Shown: positions 51,592-60,599 of the stretch, one piece after another
Numbering within the stretch: position 1 is the stretch's first letter
How the letters are laid out: each line of letters begins with the position of its first letter
Source of the DNA: GCA-2748575 sp965222725
Lineage (GTDB): Bacteria > Pseudomonadota > Gammaproteobacteria > Pseudomonadales > Ketobacteraceae
NCBI GenBank assembly: GCA_965222725.1
Contig: OZ244969.1
Location: 4,154,001-4,218,000 of the forward strand
Direction of reading: 5' to 3'
DNA length: 64,000 nucleotides
Notes under the pieces: model-generated
Database searches by the model: none
What the model saw: only the letters and a program-made list of their open reading frames with translations
What the model was told of the DNA's origin: nothing
Position numbers and translations under genes: made by a program

Positions 51592-53161
51592 CCCGGATAT
51601 TTCACCAAACTACTCAAGCAGCCAGGAAACCTGATATCTGATGCTCTGCGCTTTGAATGCTCGCTCTGGCTGCCTGTAAAGCATCCAAACGATGCGCTCG
51701 GGGCAAAACATCCCCTTACCCCATTGTTTATCAATGTGCCGGGACAGCACTCTTAAACACTTAGCTGGTGTTGAGCACCGTTGCTGCGTGAGCGAACAGC
51801 GTTTTATAAGGATAAGCGCTGCTGAGCATTATCTTTACACGGCGCGTATTGCGAATCACTACGCCACCGATCTTGAAAAGCTTCAACCGGATCGTATTGA
51901 CTTGTGCTTTAGCTAACGAGGTATTATTGAGCGCCAGAGTTCGCAAACGCTCCACCAGGGTATAGGCATAGTCTGACAGCAAAAGGCGAAATTGATTGGG
52001 CCACCACTCATGACATGACGTTCGTCCCGAAAATAGTAGCTGCTGTTCTTTGATCCGGTTTTCCATGTCACCCCGAGCACAGTAAATCTTGGTGTAAATG
52101 TACTTGGCGCTTTGCTGCAAGCTGGTAACGACAAACCGCGGGTTAGCTCCCTGTACATTGTGCTCTGCCTTGATCACAACGCGACGTTTACGGCGCTTCC
52201 AGCTACCTGCCGAATAATAAAATTCACTGAACAGTCGCTGTTTCTCTCCGGTCAGTTCAAAAAACGTTTCAGCTGCCACCCGTGTGCTTTCTGACAGGCT
52301 TATTAAACGGCTGTTTTTAGCGATTCCTACGACATAATCGACGTTATTGCGGTCACACCAGGCTAAAATCATTGGTTTGCAAAAGCCTGAATCACCGCGA
52401 AAAATAATCCTGACCTGCGGCCAAGCCTGTCGAAGTCGTTTGACCAACAAGGCCAATACGGCGCCAGCATGGTGCGCTGCCCCACACGATGCCGGCCGCA
52501 TATAGCTGACCAGCAATTGGTGGTCGCAAAAGACATACAAGGGCAAGAAACAATAGCCATCGTAAAAGCCATTGAAATACTTTCCAACCTGATCGCCATG
52601 AATCGGATTGTCGGTGGCGTCGAAGTCCAGAATCAACTGCTTTGGTGCGGTCGTAAAACTACGGATGAACTGATCGACCAGCACCTCGTGCATAGCGACC
52701 GCTGTAGCCCGATCTGCTCGTTGTTCCAGTCGGCACAATGTAGGGGCGCTACTGAGAACGCGATCAGCACCCATGGCCGTCTGGAACACGGTATCCCCGG
52801 ATAATGCGCCGTGGTCATTCAGATCTTCGTAGCCTGCCGCCATGGCGTAAATTCGCTGACGCAAAAGGCTCAACTGGCTGTGTTCACAACGACCCCGAAC
52901 ACGAGGATCTTCGATAGCGCGGTCCAGCGCCTTGGTCAAACCAATTTTTAGATCTACGCTCCGTAACAGCATTATCCCGCCGTCCGAGGTGACTTCTCCA
53001 CCCTCAAAATTCACTTCAACTTTGCGGCGTTTAACGCGTGGCAATTCGAGGCTGCTCTGGTAACATTCTGTCATGGCGGGACCGTCCTTGTTTTTTGGCT
53101 TAAGCACCTACATTATAAGGGTTAAACGGTTCCGCCTCCTTCTTTTAGTGAAATATCCGGG
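51592..53161. mobile_element. IS1380-family insertion sequence, 1,570 bp
   Basis: Terminal inverted repeats CCCGGATATTTCAC (51592-51605) and its exact complement (53148-53161) bound the element, with partial similarity continuing inward. Both sides carry CTAG (51588-51591 and 53162-53165), a four-base target duplication typical in length for IS1380 elements. One transposase gene is inside on the minus strand and looks intact. The left flank is the Tn3 transposase; the right flank is an AraC regulator remnant. Confidence 0.9.
51761..53074 (-). CDS. IS1380-family transposase
   Basis: A 437-residue DDE transposase. The start MTECYQSSLELPRVKRRKVE at 53074 has AAGGACGG upstream; an earlier Met (53107) is possible. 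Features: SDGGIMLLRSVD, LDFDATDNPIHG (first catalytic Asp), RIIFRGDSGFC (second Asp) and GDMENRIKE (catalytic Glu in the YREKG-like box), in correct order and spacing for the IS4/IS1380 superfamily. No frameshift is visible and both terminal repeats are intact, so the element may still be mobile. Confidence 0.93.
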   Translation of the reverse strand: MTECYQSSLELPRVKRRKVEVNFEGGEVTSDGGIMLLRSVDLKIGLTKALDRAIEDPRVRGRCEHSQLSLLRQRIYAMAAGYEDLNDHGALSGDTVFQTAMGADRVLSSAPTLCRLEQRADRATAVAMHEVLVDQFIRSFTTAPKQLILDFDATDNPIHGDQVGKYFNGFYDGYCFLPLYVFCDHQLLVSYMRPASCGAAHHAGAVLALLVKRLRQAWPQVRIIFRGDSGFCKPMILAWCDRNNVDYVVGIAKNSRLISLSESTRVAAETFFELTGEKQRLFSEFYYSAGSWKRRKRRVVIKAEHNVQGANPRFVVTSLQQSAKYIYTKIYCARGDMENRIKEQQLLFSGRTSCHEWWPNQFRLLLSDYAYTLVERLRTLALNNTSLAKAQVNTIRLKLFKIGGVVIRNTRRVKIMLSSAYPYKTLFAHAATVLNTS

Positions 53162-53379
53162 CTAGCCGGTTTTCTCATTGGTTTAAGGAACAAACGGGCC
53201 TGCCTCTGCGAAGCTACAAAAAATGGCTAAAGTTAATCGTCTGCTTCGAACTTTCGCGTCAAATGCCGTTGGCGGTTGCCGCAGTCTCCGCAGGGTTTTC
53301 TGATCAGGCCCATTTTTGTCGTACCGTCACGCAAGCCTTTGGTGTCAGTTCACGCACTATAATGCGGCTTCTTACTTGA
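53162..53379 (+). pseudogene. 3' remnant of a second AraC-family regulator
   Basis: About 72 codons running from the IS edge to TGA at 53377-53379: SRFSHWFKEQTGLPLRSYKKW, then LKLIVCFELSRQMPLAVAAV, SAGFSDQAHFCRTVTQAFGV. This is the C-terminal double helix-turn-helix of an AraC regulator. Sensor domain and first helices are missing. The last few codons on the left of the IS (SLYSS in the same frame) could belong to it, so the AraC gene may have been fused to the Tn3 fragment before the IS arrived. It sits just ahead of the sterol-desaturase-family gene, which it probably once controlled. Confidence 0.75.
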
Positions 53380-53460
53380 GATTAGCAGTTTCGTTCAATG
53401 TTTCTGCCCATCGTTCTGACACACTAAATCAGTCAATGTGAACCAAGAGAACTTTGAACG

Positions 53461-54333
53461 ATGCGCCAAACCATTGAATTATTGGTACGCACTCTGTACC
53501 TGCCGTTTTTCCTTTTGATAGGCAACGGCGTCGCCGTCTACTGGATATCTGAGGGTTATTCGAAACCCTGGCTGGTAGCCTGGGTTTTAATCTTTATCGG
53601 TTTTTCCTTTCTGGCTGAACAACTGGCAGCCTATGACATTGCGTTCAATACACCCGCAGGGGATCAGAAGCGCGACACCCTGCATGCCACTATTAATGAG
53701 TCGTTAACTATAGCAGGCCTTTTTAGCCTGCCTTTGGTCGGTGACTCATTAACTCTGGGGGCCATCTGGCCGAATGACTGGCCCCTGGCATTGGAGTTTA
53801 TCCTAGCTATTTTGATCGCAGATGTCGGGATTACGCTGGCGCACTATGCCAGTCATCGACTTCGCGTACTGTGGCGGCTACACGCGATTCACCACAGCGT
53901 TAAGCGAATGTACGGATTTAATGGGCTGATGAAGCACCCACTACATCAGCTAATTGAAACAACCGCCGGAGTAGCTACTTTGCTGTTAATGGGGGCACCA
54001 ACGGAGATAATAGTATTGCTCGCAACGGCGGTCACCCTACAGCTCCTGTTGCAACACTCCAACGTTGCTTACTATGCGGGTCCTTTAAAGTTTGTGTTGG
54101 CAATCAATGCAGTGCATCGCTTCCACCATTTGAACACTGCAGAAGAAGGCGATGTAAACTTCGGTCTTTTCACAACCTTTACCGACCACCTGTTAGGAAC
54201 GTGGTACTATGATGGTGACCGCGTGATAGGCAGCGACGATCTGGGTATTGCATCTGAGCCAGATTATCCTGTCGGCTATATGCCACAACTCCTTGAACCG
54301 TTGCGAAAAACTCGGCACGAATGGCCACTTTAA
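53461..54333 (+). CDS. Sterol desaturase / fatty acid hydroxylase family protein
   Basis: A 290-residue membrane-bound di-iron oxygenase. Helices lie at about 8-30, 36-55, 76-95, 110-130 and 165-195. The eight-histidine pattern is visible: HYASH (HxxxH), HAIHH (HxxHH), and HRFHH with a further His in LLQHSNVAYY. Family members hydroxylate or desaturate lipids. It lies 81 bases downstream of an AraC remnant, a common AraC-hydroxylase arrangement. The ribosome site (AAGAGAAC) is modest. The start of the copper gene block follows, convergent. Confidence 0.87.
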   Translation: MRQTIELLVRTLYLPFFLLIGNGVAVYWISEGYSKPWLVAWVLIFIGFSFLAEQLAAYDIAFNTPAGDQKRDTLHATINESLTIAGLFSLPLVGDSLTLGAIWPNDWPLALEFILAILIADVGITLAHYASHRLRVLWRLHAIHHSVKRMYGFNGLMKHPLHQLIETTAGVATLLLMGAPTEIIVLLATAVTLQLLLQHSNVAYYAGPLKFVLAINAVHRFHHLNTAEEGDVNFGLFTTFTDHLLGTWYYDGDRVIGSDDLGIASEPDYPVGYMPQLLEPLRKTRHEWPL

Positions 54334-54415
54334 CACATGCTTTATCCAGTAATACCCAACGTACAAAGACCCTTTTGCTTAAGTGCCATGCGTTGATAAA
54401 GCAAGAACTTGCTGA

Positions 54416-55825
54416 TCAATTAGGTGTTTTACGGGGGAAGCTAATCCTGAATGAGGTTCGTCCTCGTTGGGAATTTGCATCAACGGTGCCACCATGCGCT
54501 TCCACAATGGAACGGACAATCGCTAGGCCAAGTCCTGCGCCTTCGCTTTCCCGCTTTCGTGACGGATCAACCCGGTAAAACCGATCAAACAACCGTGGCA
54601 GGTGTTCACCTGGAATTTCGGCACCAGGGTTTTCAACAACCAAGTTCGTTGATGCAGTGCTATCCGATACTCTTACACTCACGTCTTTGCCACGGGGTGT
54701 AAACCGAATAGCATTGGAAAGCAGATTCGATAATACCCGTCGCAACATCGCTCGATCTCCGGTCATTGAGCTGGCCTTACCCTCGACTTGTAAGCGAACA
54801 CCTTTCTCATCTGCCAGCGCTTCAAAGAATTCAAAGGTGGCTCTGACTTCCTGCACCAAATCTAACGATTCCCAATCGGGATCGAGTAAACCATTGTCGT
54901 TCTGGGCAAGCCATAGCATATCGTTGACCATCTTTGTCAAGCGTTCCTGCTCTTCCAGATTGGAATACAGTAACTCCCTGTATTCCTCAAGGCTTCTTGA
55001 CTTGCCAAGCCCCACCTGGGTTTGGGTTATCAAGTTGGTAAGGGGTGTGCGTAATTCGTGGGCAATATCCGCCGAAAAGTAAGACAATTTTTCAAAGCTT
55101 TCCTCAAGCCGGCTGATCATGCGGTTAAAGGAATCGACCAACGTGATCAATTCCGCCGGTACCGTGTCCGTATCCAGTCGCACATCTAAACGATCAGCTT
55201 GAATATCCCGCATGGCCTCACTTAAAGCGCGTAGTGGGGCATGGCCTTGATGGACTCCGAACCAGGCAGCCAGTAAAGTCACGACTCCTGCCAGGATCAT
55301 AATGAGCCAGAGCGTGTGGCTAAAGCTCTCCAGAAAATGAATATGGAAGCCCATGTCGATAGCAGCGACAACCCGATAACGAGCATCACCAATATGCACG
55401 AGTGATATTGCACCACGGTACACTTTATCCTCTATTTCCCATTGGTATAAGTTGTCAGCATGAATGCGACTTAACGGTGCGAGCGTCGGTAAATGTGCTG
55501 GTGGCTGGAAATCGGCTGAGCCAAAAATTAACTGATGGTTTGCATCCCAAACCTGAAAATACACACCATGATGACCTGAGACAGCCTTATCGAGAATACT
55601 TTCCGGTGTAACTCGCTCTTTACTGGCTTTTTCAAGCGCCTCTTCCACCGCATGGGTAATTACCACCAATTCATCAGCATCCTGTTCCTCAAAGTGACGT
55701 TCTACCGTTTTTTGCACCAGGTAACCAATCAACAGCAAACTTAGGGTAATGGCAATGGCAACGAATAGCATCACACGATTGTTGAGTGATAGCGGACGAC
55801 GATTTGCCAGGCTAACGTTCGCCAT
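54416..55825 (-). CDS. copS: Heavy-metal sensor histidine kinase (CopS/CusS)
   Basis: A 469-residue inner-membrane sensor of the CusS/CopS/PcoS family. Helix 1 (about 16-36), periplasmic metal-sensing region to about 165, helix 2 (about 165-185), HAMP (APLRALSEAMRDIQADRLDV), HisKA with the phospho-His in SADIAHELRTPLTNL, then N-box LRRVLSNLLSNAIRFTPRG and G-box GAGLGLAIVRSIVEAHGG. The ATG at 55825 is preferred to 55840 because GAGGA precedes it; both overlap copR, showing coupling. Divergent from the copper genes. Confidence 0.92.
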   Translation of the reverse strand: MANVSLANRRPLSLNNRVMLFVAIAITLSLLLIGYLVQKTVERHFEEQDADELVVITHAVEEALEKASKERVTPESILDKAVSGHHGVYFQVWDANHQLIFGSADFQPPAHLPTLAPLSRIHADNLYQWEIEDKVYRGAISLVHIGDARYRVVAAIDMGFHIHFLESFSHTLWLIMILAGVVTLLAAWFGVHQGHAPLRALSEAMRDIQADRLDVRLDTDTVPAELITLVDSFNRMISRLEESFEKLSYFSADIAHELRTPLTNLITQTQVGLGKSRSLEEYRELLYSNLEEQERLTKMVNDMLWLAQNDNGLLDPDWESLDLVQEVRATFEFFEALADEKGVRLQVEGKASSMTGDRAMLRRVLSNLLSNAIRFTPRGKDVSVRVSDSTASTNLVVENPGAEIPGEHLPRLFDRFYRVDPSRKRESEGAGLGLAIVRSIVEAHGGTVDANSQRGRTSFRISFPRKTPN

Positions 55826-56504
55826 AATCGTCCTCGACATCCAGTTTGTACCCCATGCCTCTCACCGTATGAATAAGCTTTGGCTCAAAGTCGTCATCGA
55901 TCTTGGCTCGCAGACGGCGGATTGCCACATCGATGACATTGGTGTCGGAATCAAAGTTCATATCCCACACCTGCGATGCTATCAGGGACCGGGGCAATAC
56001 CTCGCCCTGGCGGCGGGCCAGCAGCTCCAGCAGGCAAAACTCCTTGTGGCTCAGATTGATTTTACGTCCGGCGCGAGTTGCTCGATGGCGCGGCAGATCA
56101 AGGGTTAAATCCGCCACCTGGATCTGATCTGTTAACACCGGCGCTGTGCGTCTACGTAACAGGGTGCGAACCCGGGCCAGCAGCTCGGCGAAGGCAAACG
56201 GTTTCACCAGATAGTCATCAGCGCCCATTTCAAGACCTTTCACCCGGTCTTCCACACTGTCGCGAGCAGTCAGGAAGAGCACCGGCGTCTGGCGCCCGGC
56301 CTCGCGGATCGACTCGACGATGCGCCAGCCATCAACATCCGGCAGCATGACATCCAACACCAGTAGATCGAATGTTTCAGTCATCGCCAGATGGTGTCCG
56401 TCCAGCCCATTACGCGCTAACGTGACCATAAAGCCTGCCTCTCTCAGGCCCTGCTGCAAATAATCGCCCGTTTTGACCTCGTCTTCGACCACTAGCAAGC
56501 GCAT
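55812..56504 (-). CDS. copR: Heavy-metal response regulator (CopR/CusR)
   Basis: A 230-residue OmpR-class regulator. Receiver: MRLLVVEDEVKTGDYLQQGL and phospho-Asp in LLVLDVMLPDVDG; DNA-binding domain: EFCLLELLARRQGEVLPRSLIASQVW and DTNVIDVAIRRLRAKIDD. The family activates copper efflux and oxidase genes through inverted-repeat boxes. It overlaps copS and is divergent from the grx-mauE/copAB genes; a perfect 19-bp inverted repeat lies in the shared upstream region and is the likely binding site. Confidence 0.95.
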   Translation of the reverse strand: MRLLVVEDEVKTGDYLQQGLREAGFMVTLARNGLDGHHLAMTETFDLLVLDVMLPDVDGWRIVESIREAGRQTPVLFLTARDSVEDRVKGLEMGADDYLVKPFAFAELLARVRTLLRRRTAPVLTDQIQVADLTLDLPRHRATRAGRKINLSHKEFCLLELLARRQGEVLPRSLIASQVWDMNFDSDTNVIDVAIRRLRAKIDDDFEPKLIHTVRGMGYKLDVEDDYGER

Positions 56505-56573
56505 TGCTTTACCGCCTTAAATTCCAGCATTTTTTAACATTGCTCTAAGCTTATCGGCTGTATTCCAACAGGA

Positions 56574-56615
56574 ACATGACTCCAAGATTACATGTTTGTA
56601 ATCTTGGAGTCATGT
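56574..56615. promoter_or_regulatory. Perfect 19-bp inverted repeat, probable CopR operator
   Basis: ACATGACTCCAAGATTACA (56574-56592) and its exact complement (56597-56615) surround TGTT. The core ATTACATGTTTGTAAT fits the copper box pattern ATTACA-N4-TGTAAT of CusR/PcoR/CopR regulators. Located 70 bases upstream of copR and 100 bases from the divergent operon. No T-run follows, arguing against a terminator; the long extra arms could add cooperativity. Confidence 0.75.
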
Positions 56616-56716
56616 CGGGGAAAGCTGCCTGCCGTTAATATGAGCGGTCTATCCGAAAACACTCCTGGCTTAGCAATAACTATTGCGAGGGGGCGACCAT
56701 TTAAGGAGGAAACAAG

Positions 56717-57469
56717 ATGTCAGCACCTAAAACCGCGCAACTGTACCGTATGGTGATGGACGACCATCTCTGCCCTTACGGACTGAAATCCAAGCATCTG
56801 CTGGAGAGTCAGGGGTATGAGGTTGATGATCATCACCTGAAAAGCCGTGAAGCGATCAACGCGTTCAAGAACGAGCATAATGTAGATACCACGCCCCAAA
56901 CCTTTATTAATGACGATCGGATTGGCGGTTTCGATGAGCTGCAAGCCTATTTTGGCAAACCATCAAAGAGCGAGGATGAAACCACCTACTGGCCAGTTAT
57001 CTCATTGTTTTCAATGACCTTTTTAATGGCAGCCGGTGCTGCTTCGGTGGTCGAGGGTCAATGGTTATCTCTACGCACCTTTGAATGGTTTATCGCGTTT
57101 TCCATGTGTGGTCTCGCCTACCTGAAAATACGCGATGTGGAAGGCTTTTCCACCATGTTTCTCAACTATGATCTCCTGGCGCAAAAATGGGTGCCCTACG
57201 GATACGTGTACCCCTATGGAGAAGGTATGGCTGGGCTGTTGATGATTGCCGGGGTGCTGCCCTTCGTTTCCATACCGATCGCGCTGTTCATCGGAGCTGT
57301 CGGTGCCGTATCGGTGTTTAAGGCGGTGTACATCGACAAAAGAGAGCTGAAGTGTGCCTGCGTGGGAGGCGAGAGCAACGTGCCGCTGGGTTTTATCTCA
57401 CTTACTGAAAATCTCATGATGCTGGGCATGGCGATCTGGATGCTCGTTAAGCCGGCTTTGCTGGGGTAG
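56717..57469 (+). CDS. Glutaredoxin-MauE fusion membrane protein
   Basis: A 250-residue protein joining two modules. Residues 1-85 are a glutaredoxin-like domain with active site CPYG in place of CPYC and the cis-Pro motif TTPQTFINDDRIGGFDEL. Residues 95-250 form about four helices of the MauE/DoxX redox-membrane type, ending with a cytosolic or periplasmic ELKCACVGGESNVPLGFIS loop whose two cysteines are likely functional (metal or disulfide). MauE is needed for disulfide formation in methylamine dehydrogenase. TAAGGAGG precedes the ATG. As first gene after the CopR box it probably handles thiol redox under copper stress. Confidence 0.82.
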   Translation: MSAPKTAQLYRMVMDDHLCPYGLKSKHLLESQGYEVDDHHLKSREAINAFKNEHNVDTTPQTFINDDRIGGFDELQAYFGKPSKSEDETTYWPVISLFSMTFLMAAGAASVVEGQWLSLRTFEWFIAFSMCGLAYLKIRDVEGFSTMFLNYDLLAQKWVPYGYVYPYGEGMAGLLMIAGVLPFVSIPIALFIGAVGAVSVFKAVYIDKRELKCACVGGESNVPLGFISLTENLMMLGMAIWMLVKPALLG

Positions 57470-57585
57470 CGACCACCCGGATTACCGCATTGTCATGCTG
57501 GGGTCATGCTGCTGACAGTTTTCAGTCCCTAGAATGTACGCATTACGAGTGTGACACTATGAATAGAGGCTTTAGAGGACACGCT

Positions 57586-59400
57586 ATGACCAAATCGTTA
57601 AACAGGATCCCTGACCACCTGACGCGGCGCCGCTTCGTGCAGGGGGTAGCGATCGGCGGCGTACTGGGTTTAACGCCCGGTTGGTTGCAGGCCGGCGCCC
57701 AAATTAAAGCATCGCTACGAGGTCACAACAACCCGCCAGTCCTTAGCGGGCGCGAGATCAATCTGGTCGTTGCCGAAAACCCGGTCAATTTCACCGGCGT
57801 AACCCGAATGGCAACCACCATTAACGGATCAATCCCCGCCCCTACCCTACGGTTACGCGAAGGTGATGAGGTAACTATTCGGGTTACCAATCGATTATCG
57901 GTTCCGACGTCTATTCACTGGCATGGCATTCTGTTGCCCTATCAAATGGATGGGGTGCCCGGCATCAGTTTCCCGGGTATTGCACCGGGGGAAACCTTTA
58001 CCTACCGCTTTAAGCTCCGCCAGAGTGGCACCTACTGGTATCACAGCCATTCCGGGTTTCAGGAAATGACAGGGATGTACGGAGCACTGATCATAGAGCC
58101 CAGAACAGGTGAACGGCACCCTGCCGATCAGGATCACGTGATTCAGCTCTCAGACTGGACAGATGAAGACCCGATGCACGTTTTCAGCAAATTAAAGGTA
58201 CAAAGTGATATCTATAACTTCAGCCAGCCCACCTTCTTCGATTTTTCCGAAGATGTAGCCAGCATGGGGCTACAGGCGGCTTTAGGAAAACGCCGAATGT
58301 GGAACCAGATGCGGATGAACCCCACGGATCTTGCTGATCTGTCTGCAGCTACCATGACCTTTCTGATGAACGGAGCTGCACCGGCCGGGAACTGGACCGG
58401 CCTGTTTAACAAAGGTGACCGGGTACGCCTGCGGTTTATTAATGCAGCCAGTAACAGTTTTTATGATGTGCGTATTCCCGGCTTAAAGCTAACGGTCATT
58501 CAAGCCGACGGTCAGGATGTGGAACCCGTTACGGTGGACGAATTCCGGTTTGGCCCTGGCGAAACTTACGATGTGGTGGCCGAACCGCGGGAAGACGCCT
58601 ATACCATTTTCGCCCAAAGTATCGATCGCAGTGGTTATGCCAGAGGTACGCTGGCCACTCGGCCGGGGCTGGATGCACCGGTACCCGAGCTGGATCCGGT
58701 CGAATGGTTGACCATGAGGGATATGATGGGCGCAATGAACCACGGAAATAGCGATGGTGGAATGGACCACAGTCAGATGGATCACGGCCAACATCAGCAC
58801 CTTGATATGCATGATATGACACAGGGCAAACACCAGCTGAAAAAGCCGTCTTCCACTGTTCGTCATGCACGCACCGAGTATGGTCCGTCCGTGGATATGC
58901 GAGTGGATATGCCCCGGACCAACCTGGATGATCCGGGTATTGGCTTGCGTGATCTACGCCAAAAGGGGTTGCGTCCGAAAAGCCACCGGGTATTGACACT
59001 GGCGGACCTCAAATCCATTGACGGTATCCTTGCTGATCGTCGGCCCCCTGCGAAGGAGCTTGAATTGCATCTGACTGGTAATATGGAGCGCTATAGCTGG
59101 TCTTTCGACGGGCTTGAATTCGGACAGAGCACACCAGTTTCCCTGCGCCATAATGAGCGGGTCAGGATCATCCTCCAGAACGACACCATGATGACCCACC
59201 CCATGCACCTGCACGGCATGTGGAGTGAACTTGAAACCGACCAGGGAGAACTGCGGGTGCGTCGCCACACCATTCCGGTACAACCGGCGCAACGTATCAG
59301 CTTTTTAACCACGCCACACGATTTGGGGCGTTGGGCCTGGCATTGCCACCTTCTGTTTCATATGGATGCGGGGATGTTCCGCGAGGTGGTGGTGTCATGA
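57586..59400 (+). CDS. copA: Copper resistance multicopper oxidase CopA
   Basis: A 604-residue periplasmic oxidase that oxidises Cu(I) to less toxic Cu(II). A twin-arginine signal (LTRRRFVQGVAIGGVLGL) exports it folded. Copper ligands: SIHWHGIL, YWYHSHSGF, HPMHLHGMW, and WHCHLLFHMDAGMF (type 1, 2 and 3 sites). A Met/His-rich insert (about residues 385-415) begins MNHGNSDGGMDHSQMDHGQ, likely extra copper storage, as in CopA/PcoA. Start at 57586 with AGAGGA seven bases upstream; earlier in-frame starts lack one. ATGA overlap couples it to copB. Confidence 0.96.
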   Translation: MTKSLNRIPDHLTRRRFVQGVAIGGVLGLTPGWLQAGAQIKASLRGHNNPPVLSGREINLVVAENPVNFTGVTRMATTINGSIPAPTLRLREGDEVTIRVTNRLSVPTSIHWHGILLPYQMDGVPGISFPGIAPGETFTYRFKLRQSGTYWYHSHSGFQEMTGMYGALIIEPRTGERHPADQDHVIQLSDWTDEDPMHVFSKLKVQSDIYNFSQPTFFDFSEDVASMGLQAALGKRRMWNQMRMNPTDLADLSAATMTFLMNGAAPAGNWTGLFNKGDRVRLRFINAASNSFYDVRIPGLKLTVIQADGQDVEPVTVDEFRFGPGETYDVVAEPREDAYTIFAQSIDRSGYARGTLATRPGLDAPVPELDPVEWLTMRDMMGAMNHGNSDGGMDHSQMDHGQHQHLDMHDMTQGKHQLKKPSSTVRHARTEYGPSVDMRVDMPRTNLDDPGIGLRDLRQKGLRPKSHRVLTLADLKSIDGILADRRPPAKELELHLTGNMERYSWSFDGLEFGQSTPVSLRHNERVRIILQNDTMMTHPMHLHGMWSELETDQGELRVRRHTIPVQPAQRISFLTTPHDLGRWAWHCHLLFHMDAGMFREVVVS

Positions 59401-60257
59401 GATTGAAACCGATGAAATGCTTGCCAGCTCTTGCACTCGCCTTTAGTTATCTGCAAGCAAATTACGTATTGGCCGAAATGGATCATGGCGCTCAGACGCA
59501 TGACATGGGGCAAATGCAAGGTGGCAGCGCCCCGCCGGATGCCCGGGATCCCCATGCTTACTCAGGAGGATACACCCTCACCGAGGGCCCTTACGCATTA
59601 CCCGGCCCGAGACAGCTCACACTGGCTGATGAACATGCGTTCTGGGCCGTGTTGGGTGACCGAATTGAATACCAGAAAGACAGCGAAACCACCGTCTATG
59701 ACCTGCAAGCCTGGTACGGCACCACCTATGATCGCCTGGTGATCAAGGCAGAAGGCGATATCGCAGACGACACCCTGGAGGAAAGCTCAACTGATCTGTT
59801 ATGGGGCCGTGCGCTGAATGGCTATTTCGATACGCAAGTTGGTATTCGCCTCGATCAATCGAGCGAAGGCCAGAACCGTCAATGGCTGGCGTTGGGCGTT
59901 CAGGGGCTGGCACCTTATTGGTTTGAATTGGATATCACTGCCTATATAGGCGACAACAGCCGAACGGCACTCGCTGCTGAAGCAGAGTACGAACTGCCGT
60001 TAACACAACGGTTGGTGTTGCAACCTCGGGCCGAACTGAGTCTGTATGGCAAGGATGATGCCGAAAATGGCATTGGCTCAGGCTTGTCAGACATCGCATT
60101 GGGCTTGCGCCTGCGTTATGAAATTAGCCGCCAGTTTGCGCCTTATGTGGGTGTTGAATGGACTGGCGCGTTTGGCGATACAGCCGATTACCGACGTGCC
60201 GCAGGAGAAGATCGCTCAACGACTCAAGCTGTTGCCGGGTTGAAATTCTGGTTCTAA
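59397..60257 (+). CDS. copB: Copper resistance outer-membrane protein CopB
   Basis: A 286-residue beta-barrel protein of the CopB/PcoB family. A signal peptide (LPALALAFSYLQANYVLA) is followed by a Met/His-rich N-terminal section (MDHGAQTHDMGQMQGG) that binds copper, then about 12 amphipathic strands (LALGVQGLAPYWFELDITAYIG; LVLQPRAELSLYG) and a C-terminal Phe (LKFWF), typical of outer-membrane insertion. Start ATG overlaps the copA stop (ATGA). Confidence 0.94.
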   Translation: MRLKPMKCLPALALAFSYLQANYVLAEMDHGAQTHDMGQMQGGSAPPDARDPHAYSGGYTLTEGPYALPGPRQLTLADEHAFWAVLGDRIEYQKDSETTVYDLQAWYGTTYDRLVIKAEGDIADDTLEESSTDLLWGRALNGYFDTQVGIRLDQSSEGQNRQWLALGVQGLAPYWFELDITAYIGDNSRTALAAEAEYELPLTQRLVLQPRAELSLYGKDDAENGIGSGLSDIALGLRLRYEISRQFAPYVGVEWTGAFGDTADYRRAAGEDRSTTQAVAGLKFWF

Positions 60258-60298
60258 GCATCGGTTTGTCACCACTAATAACTTAAAAGGAACACAAC

Positions 60299-60577
60299 AT
60301 GAAAGTTAAATATATGCTATTGGTTGCTGGATTGAGCTTGCCATTGCTGGCGCAAGCCCATGACCCGAAAGAACACATGAAAGATGCGGAGAAACCGGAT
60401 TGTGCTGCCATGAATAATATGGATCACAGCAAAATGGACCGCAATGACCCCGTTATGCAGGCCATGATGAAAAAATGCATGGCTGATACGCACCATCAAG
60501 AGGATACCGATGTCAAAGCGAATCACCGGGGCCACAAAAAGGCATCTGGAGAGCAGCATTTGGATCACGGGCACTAA
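60299..60577 (+). CDS. Small Met/His-rich exported protein, probable copper binder
   Basis: A 92-residue protein: signal peptide (MLLVAGLSLPLLAQAH, cleavage after AQA), then a short mature chain with many His, Met and Asp residues (MNNMDHSKMDRNDPVMQAMM, DTHHQEDTD, HLDHGH). The composition mirrors the copper-binding inserts of CopA and CopB, so a periplasmic copper chaperone or buffer is the best guess. AAGGAAC ribosome site. It follows copB by 41 bases and is surely cotranscribed. Confidence 0.75.
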   Translation: MKVKYMLLVAGLSLPLLAQAHDPKEHMKDAEKPDCAAMNNMDHSKMDRNDPVMQAMMKKCMADTHHQEDTDVKANHRGHKKASGEQHLDHGH

Positions 60578-60599
60578 CGTATAAATCAAGGATATTCAC

